64,000 nt of DNA from Suillus spraguei (taxonomy: Eukaryota > Basidiomycota > Agaricomycetes > Boletales > Suillaceae), in assembly GCA_016800925.1 (NCBI GenBank), contig JABCPU010000149.1:62001-126000 (forward strand), read 5' to 3'. This document shows, one piece after another, positions 31,981 through 42,415 of this stretch. Each line of letters starts with the position of its first letter. The first letter of the stretch is position 1. The translations under genes were made by a program, and so were the position numbers. The notes under the pieces were generated by a model. That model was given only the letters and a program-made list of their open reading frames with translations. It did no database searches and was not told the DNA's origin.

Positions 31981-34026
31981 ATGGCATCTGAATTCCAGCC
32001 TCAAACACTGTACATAGGAGGGCACGAGGATGAACAGGGCACGAAGACACTAGTGGAAACATACCCGGTCACCAAGGACTCCGACCCTCCCTCACTCCCG
32101 GATGAGTTACCCGAAGGTGGTCTAGCAGCTTGGGCAACTGCTTTTGGATCGTAAGAATTATTATTTTGACAATAAGATGAAGTCTTAATTCATTTGTATA
32201 GGTTTCTTGTGATGTTCTGTGGCTACGGGTGAGTCTATTACTGGTTCTGGTCAAGAGTGGTGTATGACTGAAACTTACAAGTTATGCCACTTCATTTGGT
32301 GTATACGAAGGTACTATTTTTTTACATAATAGCGAGGATGGATGATTAACTCTTACCCTCCAGATTTTTACTCCCAGTACTACCTCACAAAAAAAACATC
32401 GTCGGACATATCGTGAGTTTCTACTTTGGCGTTTCCGTGGCGAGGATCCTAAAGATCCCTTATAGATGGATAGGGAGCTTAAATATGTTTTTACTCACTT
32501 CTGTAGGCCTTATATCAGGTCCCTTGTATGACCGAGGATATTTGTGAGTGTAATTTTGTTGGAGATGCTCGATGATACTCATCACTCTTGAGTAGCTACC
32601 ATCTCGTGGTTGTCGGTTCACTTCTGCAGAGTTTCTCTCTCTTCATGTTATCTCTATCGAAACCCAATCAGTACTATCAGGTAACCTCCCCCCTGCTCTC
32701 TGGTCTCGGATTCTGATTCCGCACAGATATTCCTTTCTCAAGGAATAGGTTCTGGTTTCGCGGTGGGGCTCTTGTTTGTTCCGAGCGCCGCTATCATTTC
32801 CCATCATTTCCGACGCAAACGCACGGTGGTTCTGACGTTCGTCGCTGCGGGATCTTCGTTGGGCGCTACTATCCATCCGATCATGCTCAATTACCTCTTG
32901 AATGGCCCTCTCGGCTTTGCCAATGGCGTCCGTGCAAGCGCAGGGTTGATAAGTGGACTCCTTTTAATTGCATGTCTATGCATGCGGACTCGCCTTGATT
33001 CGCCGACGACACCGGTAAACTACTTTGCAGTAGCTAAAAAGTGTATTCGCGATTTACCGTTTATTTTCATGATAGTAGGGTGAGACCTATAACGCACCTT
33101 TTCTCGAATTCATCCAAGTAACTATCTTGTAGGGGCTTTATTTTCCAGATTGGCTTCTACTATCCGATGTTCTTCTATCAACTCGACTCTCTCAAGCATG
33201 GTCTCGGCGTCACATTCTCGTTTTACTCTGTAGGATCCAGCGCTATGCGAGTGATGTGCCTACTGACAGTGTCGCTAGCTAGTGATATTAAATGTTTCCA
33301 ATTCTGTGGGACGAATCATGTCTGGGTTCATCGCAGCTTTCACAGGAGTCCCGAATTTAACCGTAGCTTCGTCGTTTTCGTGCGGTGTACTCAACTTTGG
33401 ATTGATTGGATTGAATAGCCTGGCTAGTACCATAGTACTTGGCGTGCTTTATGGCTATTTTGCAGGGCTATGTAAGTATATTTTTCTTTCTATTACGCTG
33501 TACTAAAGATGTGTTGGTGAATGGTGCAGACATCGGAACATGGATCCCACTTGTGGCTGATTTAACGCCCGACCTATCTGAGCTTGGGCGAGTAGTGATT
33601 CAATTTTAGATAAACCAATCATCTGAACTGAATCATAGCGCACGGATGGGTATCTGCTTTGCTATGAGCGGTGAGTCTTGTCAAGTGATAATCACCTTCA
33701 AGCTGTTACTAACGTGCACGGACTGACTGCAGGACTTGGGTCTTTAATTGGCACGTGCATTTCTCACATTGCTTGCTTTAAAGTCTAAGTTTCATCCTAG
33801 GAACCCCCATATCTGGCGCCCTGCTAACATCGCACTATACCTGGTGGATACCCGCGTTGTTCTCCGGGGTGAGCTCTGCCATTTTCTCTATCAAAGTCGA
33901 GTCCGATATACTGGATCACAGGTCGTCTCTCTGGTTGGTAGCGCGATGTATGCCACCATGCAGTTTATGTTATCCAGAGAGAGATCGAAGAGACACGGTG
34001 CTCAACCCAAAGCATCAGAAGGTTGA
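31981..34026 (+). CDS. MFS transporter, monocarboxylate porter (MCH) type
   Basis: Fourteen exons join in frame to 454 residues: 31981-32150, 32202-32228, 32282-32310, 32364-32412, 32466-32543, 32593-32680, 32727-33079, 33133-33229, 33279-33471, 33530-33587, 33639-33670, 33733-33750, 33801-33868, 33922-34026. The N-terminus carries the fungal monocarboxylate-porter start (PEGGLAAWATAFGSFLVMF, then SFGVYEDFYSQYYL). The loop after helix 4 has SHHFRRKRTVVLTF, and about twelve membrane helices follow to a short cytoplasmic tail. Substrates in this family range from monocarboxylates to riboflavin, so the cargo is open. Two introns start with GC rather than GT (33588, GCGAGT; 33751, GCACGT). Both are needed to keep frame and both have GT in the paralogue at 47-49 kb. 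The gene is intact. Confidence 0.87.
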
Positions 34027-34630
34027 TCGCCCCAATAAATACGCCTTTTGATGGAAAGCCATCGGTTCCTTACGCTTTCGAGCCCCTTTTACAGAAGCGG
34101 GTTGCGCAAAGAGTGCATGTAAGCTAGGTGGTCCTCATACCAAACGCTACAGGATGCGCTCCCCCGCGTATCTTTACCCGTCTTCACCGGGCCCGAGTAT
34201 CCATGATTAGATAGACAAGCATATTTGTTGAAAGTCGTATCACGGTATCATGCAGTTCTGATAGAGTATTTAGTATTGTAAGACAATAATAATGACATCG
34301 TAAATTCCCTCACTGAGAATATAAGACTGAATTGAAGAAACATTATATTGGGACTCACTCTTGAACTTAGGATTGCTCCAGCTCCAGCCTTGTAAGTGCA
34401 CTTGGAAATAAGCAACTCGTTAGCCATTCCCGGTGCACAAGTAAATGACTCAAGCGTTACGAAATCGAAGGCGCTTACTAGTATCAGTATCAGTAGCTTT
34501 GTATGTAGAAATTCAAGCCTATCACCACACCATCACCTTCCTGTTTCAATGCGATGATGCCGCGAATCGATGGAACTGTAGAAAATCGGGGGGAAAGTTA
34601 AAAAGACAAAGAGTTCCTGAAACAATCTAG
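34027..34630. other. Intergenic, no gene seen
   Basis: About 600 bases between the transporter stop and the first likely exon of the eIF4E-like gene. No coding or RNA gene is visible. Confidence 0.4.
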
Positions 34631-36147
34631 ATGTCGAAATGCGGTGTTGATGCATTGTTATCGGTTGATTGATTTGGAGTTATCGCTGACTTGAGTCTAA
34701 CCATCATGTCCAGTCCCCCAAACTCGCTGCAAGCGTCTATGCACGCTCCAAAGCCGAGAAACTATCATCAACCATTCGCCCGCCGTCCTTGAACCAGCTC
34801 GCTGCGCGTATCAATCTCAGCAGCGGTACAAACACGCCGTCATCATCCCCAGCCCGCCCACGTCTCGCTGCTTCACTCCTGCGCACGGGATCACAAACTT
34901 CACTGTCTACGACGTCCACGAACGACTCAACAGCTGTTAATGCCCCTTCCACTCGCTCGGTATCTCCAGCGTTCACTGCTACAACTGCCGCCACACCGCC
35001 GAAATCTACGACTCCATCGATACCAGAGGATGCGCCACTTGTCTCTACAGAACCTTTAACGCAGGAGAACCTTAAAGAGCTTAATCAGGAGTCGAAAACT
35101 GAGAAGAAGGTGAAGGGGTACAAGAATATTCCATCTCTTGACGCGATAACAGCGCATTTGGCTAAGGCGAGATCGCTGAGCGTCGACGGGTCTGCGCGGC
35201 CACCGGAAGCTGAGATGGTGGAAGATCCAAAGACGCCGGGAGCTACTATGAAAGCGCCAGAGCATCCGTTACAGTTCCCTTGGTGAAGATTTCTGTTAGT
35301 TGTCTACCGCACTATTGTCTAATTACGTGTGTAGGACGATCTACCATGACACGAAATCTAAAGCACCCTTTGTTCATCCAAAGGGAACTACTGAAGAGAG
35401 TAGCACTGGCACACCCTTCTTTCTGCCCCACCTGAGACAGAAGACTATGAAGCTGGTCTGACTGTCATTGGAGAGTTCAATACGGTAGAGTCCTTCTGCC
35501 GGTACTTCAACTGGCTGAAACCACCTTCCAAACTGGACCGTAATTCCAACTATCACATTTTTAAATCAGGAATTAAACCAATGTGGGAGGATCCAGCAAA
35601 CTCCAACGGTGGAAAGTGGGTTTTGACAATGAAGAATAATCCTGCACTTCTAGACCGCTGCTGGACATGGCTTGCGATGGCACTGGTTGGTGAAGAGCTC
35701 GAGGAAGGGGACGAATTTGCGGTGCGGTGGTTAGTCTTCGGAGCAAGGTCGATAGGATTCAAGTATGGACGAGGAGCAAAGATGATGTCGAGAGGCTGAA
35801 CGGGATAGGTAAAAAGCTAATAAAGCTTCTAGACGTCTCCGAAGCGGATAATATTGGTCTTGAGTTCCAGGTTAGTTCCTAGCTACTCTATACAGGAACA
35901 CGACTGATAATATATTTTTTATCAGTACAACACAGATGACCGACCGCTACCTAACAAATTCATCTTCATACAGTCGGCTCCTGCATCTTCCTTCCGCCCC
36001 TCATTCGGAGTTGCAGCTCATGGACATAAAGGGTCGTCGGGGGGCGTCACTAGTCCAACCAGCGATGTCGGGACTCCGGCGACCGCTGCTTTTGGGAACT
36101 TCGGCATACCTATCGGGGGCACATCTGCCTGGAGAGGAAAGCGTTGA
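34631..36147 (+). CDS. eIF4E-family cap-binding protein (class II-like), two apparent frameshifts
   Basis: Exons are 34631-34643 (less certain), 34714-35282, 35335-35870 and 35926-36147. The product is a cytoplasmic mRNA cap-binding protein with a long Ser/Thr-rich N-terminal extension. From EHPLQFPW onward it shows the eIF4E fold: GIKPMWEDPAN, GGKWVLTM, DRCWTWLAMALVGEE, ICGAVVSLR and IQVWTRSKDD. The cap-stacking Trp of PMWED is kept. The position of human Trp56 appears to be Tyr (DYEAG), and the Trp of the eIF4G-contact helix (VEDFW in human) is Cys (VESFC), so this is class II-like rather than the main eIF4E. Frame breaks by one base near 35420-35422 (T run) and near 35714 (A run). Both restore perfectly with one added base, which suggests sequence errors or a recent pseudogene. 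Confidence 0.82.
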
Positions 36148-36742
36148 TTCCATGCTGATTCGTTATTGTATTGGAACCAGGTGCTGATAGCGTGGTGCTG
36201 ACAAGAATAAAAGATGTCTTGACAAAGATGTATATTGTACCCAAGCTCACTTTTCGGTGGTGGCGTTCGTAGCTGCTCTCGCGTGTTAACTTATATTTTG
36301 TTCGTGTACAAATTGCAATCACACATCATGGACTAACACATAAAATAATTGCTGGGCTTGTTTTGGGATTCATCGACATTATTCGGTAGTGGCGGTCAAA
36401 GATGTGAATCGCGGATATTCTTGTCTGGATCATATTGTCAGTCCATGATTGCACCACGCACGGTTCCCAAACTTTCTCATACCCCACGCAGCGGACTCAG
36501 AAATGCGCATGGAGGTTAGTTATTTCCACTGTGCCAAAAATTTCAGTCGAGCCTTTCGAACCAGCTTGGCGTTATCATGTTACAAACAGTATTTACAAGC
36601 GAGGGCGGCCCCCTACTAGTATTCCAAGATCTCCATTGCTCGACTTGAGCGACAGGAGCTTTGTGTAGAAGCCAACACGTTGATCAACTCTGCGAATTAC
36701 TATCACTCACGCGTCAGTACCAACAACCATACTGGACTGATG
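36148..36742. other. Intergenic, no gene seen
   Basis: About 600 bases between the 3' ends of the eIF4E-like gene and the minus-strand secreted-protein gene. Nothing is recognised. Confidence 0.4.
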
Positions 36743-36996
36743 TCAAGCAGAAACACGACTCACTTGGCAAAAAAGGGGGGTCTGCCATACCGGTGAGTCA
36801 TGCGGTCAAATCCAGGACACAAACTACTGATACTCACGCAATATCCTTTAGGGCAGCCTATGCATTGCGAATCGTTTACGCAGAATGTAGAACACTGAGC
36901 GTTCCGAGCAAGCATACTGCCATCGTCAGTGGGCCTGGCAGATATGGATGATGCCAAAGCAGCAGCGACAAGGATAATCACAGAGGGAAAACGCAT
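36743..36996 (-). CDS. Small secreted cysteine-rich protein, third family member
   Basis: Exons 36838-36996 and 36743-36781 encode 65 residues. MRFPSVIILVAAALASSISA is a signal peptide. The mature part carries the six-cysteine pattern C-x3-C-x5-C-x2-C-x4-C-x4-C (CSTFC, NDSQCIGC, KGYC, then PLFC from exon 2), identical in spacing to the 19.6-kb gene. The phase-0 intron begins GTGAGTATC directly after the fifth cysteine. It shares internal sequence with the introns of the two tandem copies (GATTTGACC..ATG.CTCACCGG), so the relationship is by descent, not chance. Between signal peptide and first cysteine there is an extra segment (RPTDDGSMLARNAQ). It lies 17 kb from the pair and on the other strand. 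Confidence 0.8.
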
Positions 36997-39033
36997 TGAG
37001 TGAGATGATGTGATATGGGGCAAGATACTTTTGAAGAGGACAGTAGGGCGACGGCATGCTTTATACCTGAATATCGTTCTTCATGGTGAATATACGGCGG
37101 TATAGAAGGGACCTGTCCACCGGAATCCCTTCGATAGCCTCGCGTAATATGGTTTCTCGTGTGCTTGCATCGTCGAATGGATATGACTATCTGGAGTGCC
37201 AGCAGATCACCATACAAGCCTTGGGTCCATTGACCATTTTGTGTAGAACAATTGATGATCCGATCAGTTGGCACACTTGAACATTCGAATCATCAGTGAG
37301 AATCGATAACCAAAGGGATTTATTCGTAGTGAAGCTGGACCGATAGAGATACCATTATTTGGTGCTGGTTCTGCCAGCACACAGCATGACTGAAATTATT
37401 AGGATAGTGCAAGAAAGACGACTCCGAGGTCTAATTGTGATTCACCGCCAAATTCAAGTTGCATCGTGAGACACTCAACAACTTGAAGTTCTAAATATTA
37501 ATGTTGTCTTCGACTATATGTTAAATTTATATACGCAATGTATATATACCTCTGCATAAGTATGAGATGTTCCTTGTAAAATTTCGAGAAAAAATATGCG
37601 GTCGCAGGTTATTCCAGTGAGATGGTACCTTGCCAAGGCTCCGAAGACGAACGACCCTAATAACTTTATCAATCACATAACTTGTAAATGAATTCAACCA
37701 GTCATGATGCGAAGCAGCAGATCACCGTGTACACGTGCGATCTCTCAAGATTTCTTGTGCAAGTGACACGTATTACCTCAAGGATTATCCAGCTGTTTGC
37801 ATATATGATGGCAGTCGCGAGGAAACTTACCAACAGTTGAATTCGCATCTCGGACACATCCGAAAGTGTTTGGCTCACGCTCATTCAATGAAACACTCCA
37901 GCTGCCACCACGAGATAGATCTGAAAGCTCGCATACCTGTTTTGCGGACATTCTGTCACAAGTATTTGTCACTTACTTGGTATCAAGAAGACACTACTAT
38001 CTTTGGCCCAGAGTTGCAAAATGTTTCGACCAGTTTTTTTATAACACAACAACTACGCAACATTAAAATAAGAAAAAAACAGGAGCACGTAGAAATTAGT
38101 ACAGACTCTAATGCTATGTAAAAAAAAAAGTAAGGAAATATGTCAAGGCCATGTTGCCAGAGAGAGGCCGGTGCAAAACAGTGTTTGAACACAGTTTTGC
38201 AACAATTCTCACCCGCATAGAAGCCATCGTGTCACACTATGTCACATTGCCGTTTTAAGTCTCCGACAATTTACAAACGACACTGGGGCAATTGTCAAGA
38301 ATCCCATTTGTAACTCCGAACACAAGCTCCTGTCACGCTATGCATATCGATAGTACAACATTTATATCTCTCAACATAACTCAGTGCTCGTGTCAGAAAA
38401 AATTAGAGTAGTTTTATAAGGTAATAGGAAATCATCATTAAAATTTCTGATTTTTTTGCTGCATGTGATAGCCTCCTTTCGATGGATTGGCGTGGAAAGT
38501 GCATATGCTGAACAGTATTTTGCTGCCGCAAGCACTTCCAGTCCATTTTTCATGGAATAAAAAATACATACAGCAAGCTATGTACTAATCATACTCTAGA
38601 ATCATTGTGTGAATGAAATGAGTGGAAGATGAGTGTGCTACGTTGTAATTTGCAACTCCGGGCCATTTTGCAACTCTGGGCCAAAGATAGTAGTACACAA
38701 AACTATCAGGCTAACTGCCTCCTCATATCAGCACGCAAACAATCTCATGGCCGCCGTCGCAACCTCAGTATAAACGATATTGCCTTTCTCACTACACACA
38801 TTCGTCGAAATCCCACCATGTATCTTGATGAGCTACAGCACGAATGACAAGCACGCCGCAGTGTTTTTGTATCTCTACAAACACTTCTTCGCACCCTGCG
38901 CAGGCTACATTACAGCCACAAGAGTATCTCGGCTCGTGCTCTTGAGCGAGATGAGGAACGGCGTGCCATATTGAGTTTTGGAGACTTGCCTCATGGGTAG
39001 AAACAGGCAGTTTCTCGACATTCATTCTTCATG
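36997..39033. other. Gene-poor, AT-rich stretch; one arm of a long-spaced inverted repeat
   Basis: No gene is recognised. A 30-base motif at 37835-37865 (AGTTGAATTCGCATCTCGGA and following bases) recurs in inverted orientation at 39507-39536. The interior is AT-rich with only short frames. Confidence 0.4.
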
Positions 39034-39439
39034 TCAATGAAGATCCTGATTTTCTTGAGTCTCTGAAATGATCTTCTTTGCCATCTCGGCACAATCATTC
39101 TTGTTGTCGACGTCCATGGCTTCAGTGCGACTATAATTAAAAATAAGTGGGATCCCATTGATCATCCAAGGACCGACATACTACCTGCGCGAAGAGCCAG
39201 GAAGGTATTTGAAGGTGTACCTTTTCTTCTCAGTGACCTTATAGGGTGATTTATCGTGCTTTGCAAGCATAGTCGTGAAGGTAATTAGGTGCAGAGACGT
39301 GAAAGACGACTTCTTTGACCTTCATAGACTTCACCTCCTTGACTTTGGTGTTGCCATTGTTTTCTGTCGAGGTTTTTGTATATGTGTCAAGATCAAACTG
39401 AGGTATTTCTGGCTCAGGGGATATGGAAGGTGAAGTCAT
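39034..39439 (-). CDS. Small hypothetical protein
   Basis: On the minus strand an ATG at 39439 (or 39451) opens a Lys/Glu/Thr-rich frame (PEIPQFDLDTYTKTSTENN...VKEVKSMKVKEVVFH). The continuation HDKSPYKVTEKKRYTFKYLPGS is in another frame. It is reached either by a 40-nt intron (GTCTCT...GCAAAG) or by a frameshift. A 54-nt intron (39131-39184) then leads to SRTEAMDVDNKND...ENQDLH and a stop at 39034. The peptide is hydrophilic with no signal. KVTEKKRY..KYL and MDVDN look conserved in style, but I cannot name the family. It may be a real short gene or a repeat-derived relic. Confidence 0.4.
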
Positions 39440-40013
39440 CACTGAAAGCAAGTCTACTGTCTACCTGACTGGTCCGCACCGCGCAATGGTACTTACGGTG
39501 TCCTACTTCGGACGTGTCCGAGATGCGAATTCAACTTTTGCGTTTTCCGCATAATTATGGAAACGGCTGTAAATAGTTTTCCGTTATGTTGTACAGCACT
39601 GACGCATGCACCGATGTCACTTGATGATATGACTTTGCCGTCGCTATTTTCAATACCTTTGGAGGAGGATGGCACTTTTCTCACATGCAGTGTTTGCGCT
39701 ATAATTGGTTCAGACTGTCTCTCAAGGACTGTTTTGGTTTTAAGAACAAACCCAAACTTTGCGCACGGCGTTCAAAATCGTAGAGACTCACTCTGTTCAC
39801 TTTCGCCAACGAACGAAGAATGCGATAATGTCAATATCGTGTACAAGCGACTCTTTTTGAAACGAATGTAGTTTCACTCAAGATCATATGGGACGACCGG
39901 AGGTGACAGCTTGTATATATATTGTCTGCGCGAGAACGGATGAAGCGACATATGTTCATGGAGAATCACACACACCGGTAAATCGAGTGCTGCTGCGTGC
40001 TTCTAGAAAGAAA
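39440..40013. other. Intergenic, no gene seen
   Basis: Holds the second arm of the inverted repeat (39507-39536) and otherwise only short frames. The right end is the 3' flank of the RUS-family gene. Confidence 0.35.
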
Positions 40014-41813
40014 TCATACATCCTTCTTCGTCTCAGGCGACATGATCACACTACCCGGAGACCCCATCATCATCGCACCCTCTTCAACATTCCACCCTGC
40101 CTCCTTCATGTACTCCATAAAACGAGAGAACTCCTTCCTGAGCGTCTCATGTGACGAGAGTACCATATCCTCGATCTCACTAGGACTGGGATTGGGACGC
40201 GTATGCTGAGCACTCCACATCGCAGCTATCTCCAGCGCATGCAGCCAAGCGCGCAATTGATCCAGGGATCCGTATCCTTCTTTGAAAGACACCAAGATAC
40301 ATGGCCTGCGTCGCCCCCATGATCGAGGCACCGCCACGAAGAGAACGTACGGTTCTTCATGAAAGTGCTGGAGCATCTTGAGAACGTGCGATGTGTTGCA
40401 GCGTGTCGTGGCATATCGTACAGATACGCCCAACGAACAGTCTCCGGTGATTCTGTTGGCGACTGCATCGCGGATGCGGCTGGAAATGTCTAGAATTATC
40501 TCTCGGTTCGACACATCCCTTGGGGTTAGGACGACAGGATGTCCGTCTACTCCTGCTTTCGGGTTACGAAATGTGCTCCAAAGGATGCTAGATCGTTGCC
40601 TGTTAAACGATCGGAGTACGACGCTGCGCACCGCAAGATAATTGGCTAAAAGATGGCCAAAGACGAGGAGGAAAAGGGCGGTGTAAGTTGACGTGCGAGT
40701 CGTGATATAAGGAACGATGAGCGTTCCGAGCTATTAGCATTACCCAAATCAGGTATGTCTATCATTGTAAAGCTCAAAGGGTTTGATTTACCAAGACACC
40801 TGTCAACGCAACCACGGTTGATCTGCTTGCGTTCTTAGCGTTCAATTCGCCTACATCGCCTTTGCTGTTCACAGGTGAAGCGAAGTGGTCTGTGAGTGCT
40901 GCTTTTGATCCACCTGCTACGAGATTACAGAGGGATCTCATAGCTCCGCTCATACACAAGGCCATGATTTGGAGAGTCGAGCCTGAAGGGATATATGGAG
41001 ATGAGGCGGACAGGGATATGCTAGTGAAATATGGGGATATGGTGTCTAGGACGATGGAGGTGTCGTTGATAACGTCTGCGAGAAAGCGGAATGTTTTAGT
41101 TTCAGGATATAGGGAGGTACCGAAGTAATAGGCGCCTATAATAGCTAGAGGAACGTTGTCAGTGGGTGCGGGGTAGACAGGGAAAACTTACTCGTGAAGC
41201 GCGAACAGACATCTTTCAGAACTGACAGGAGGAGCGCCTGGGTTGCTGATGCTGATGCGTCGCCCACTCCAAAACCTGTATGACCGAACTGAATTCAATT
41301 CGTATCTGCATTAAGCGGGAGTATACCTTCGAGCGCGCCTCTGGAAGCCAGTAAACCCGACACAGAACTGCAAAATTCCTGTACGTCATTATACATTTGA
41401 TAGCTGGGACGAAGGTATGGTCATGTTTGAGACCATGAAATTCACGTAGCGGTAGGAGCTACTGACTGCAGATAATCTGCGTGCGTTTACATGAGCAAGA
41501 GCTTGGATGGAATATCATGTCGAGGTGCTTACCAGGAGTGACAGTGTTTGGATATCCAGCTGGGAGGAATATCGCTGATATGCTATGCCCTAGAGCCCGG
41601 AAGGATTTGGCATTGACAAGTTGAGTTTGGGAAAGTGCTTTGATATCGGTTGTACGTGTGGTCTGTTGAGAAGCCGTGGGATGACATCGACGAGACTGAG
41701 AAGCTTGCCATGCGTACCTTCTTGGCTGAGATGCCGGTGCTATGTCCAACAGCAGTGTAGAATATACGTCCAGTTTCGTCCTTTTCTGCGACTACTGAAC
41801 TACTAGCTGTCAT
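40014..41813 (-). CDS. RUS / DUF647 family membrane protein
   Basis: Six exons were rebuilt: 41718-41813, 41533-41662, 41327-41403, 41192-41275, 40792-41144, 40014-40730. The protein has the Root UVB Sensitive (DUF647, PF04884) landmarks in order: a FLPAGYPNTVTPG segment, FCSSVSGLLASRGALEGFGVGD, a long stretch with SLCNLVAGGSKAALTDHFA and NSKGDVGELNAKN, a hydrophobic pair of helices, and a C-terminal SFKEGYGSLDQLRAWLHALE block. Plant members act in vitamin B6-linked processes and auxin transport; the fungal role is unknown. The junction between exons 2 and 3 is off by one base with the best canonical sites. One more G at the donor (CCTGG/GTAAG) would fix it, so a small sequence error is possible. 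All other junctions agree in phase. Confidence 0.78.
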
Positions 41814-42217
41814 TTTGTGGGACACGGCAGTTTTGACGACGAGAGTCCCAAAATGAATTTGGCTTGGTGTGAGTTGGTGGATGGAGAGAGACTCGGAATT
41901 GTGGGACTTCTAGTACAGACGCTTTGACTGTCGACAGCTGTTTTGGCCGCCTTTACGTGGCTTTCATTCAGACGGTCACAACAGGTGTGATAGTGCAGCA
42001 GTACTTGACTCGGAGGCCCAAGCCTTCGTCTTCCTTTTATTTGGTCTGCCTATGTAATACAAAGAACTTCTGAGGACGATTCTCCAAGTTCTCTCGATGC
42101 TCGTAGTCATCTTCTCCAAGACCAAAAAGTGGGATTTCGAGTACAAATGCAAAGCAAGTACATAATGAGTACAATGACATGTTCACTGCATTAGTTGGGT
42201 TGCTAGACAAAAAGTGT
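41814..42217. other. Intergenic between RUS-family gene and tRNA-Ala
   Basis: About 400 bases that probably carry the promoter of the minus-strand RUS-family gene. At its right end lies the T-run terminator of the tRNA (AAAAA on plus, 42209-42213). Confidence 0.4.
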
Positions 42218-42290
42218 GGACAAATCCGGACTCGAACCGGAGACCCCCCGCATGCTAAGCGGATGTGATAACCAGCTACACCATATGCCC
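42218..42290 (-). tRNA. tRNA-Ala (AGC)
   Basis: Seventy-three bases on the minus strand fold as a cloverleaf. The anticodon stem TCCGC/GCGGG encloses loop TTAGCAT (anticodon AGC, reading GCU/GCC Ala codons). The T arm is TCCGG/CCGGA with loop TTCGAGT, and the D arm holds an A-box-like GTGTAGCTGG. The acceptor stem starts GGGC and pairs with its 3' GTCC end, allowing one G-T, with a single mismatch further in. A TTTTT Pol III terminator follows 4 bases after the 3' end. There is no intron. The gene starts about 126 bases from the SIN3 start and is divergent from it. Confidence 0.92.
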
Positions 42291-42415
42291 GACAAAAGAG
42301 CGGCTATTTATAACCTGTAAATATAAGGTACTTACCTTCGGCGAATCCCGGGTGCACGTGAGGATCTTACTTTGCGAGTTTGTGCTCGTCACCCTGCTGG
42401 CAGCATCTTGTCTTG

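Noticed and set aside
37735..38121. Plus-strand frame of 128 codons
   Set aside because: Includes one arm of an inverted repeat, shows no domain, and ends in low-complexity Lys-rich sequence; not supported as a gene.
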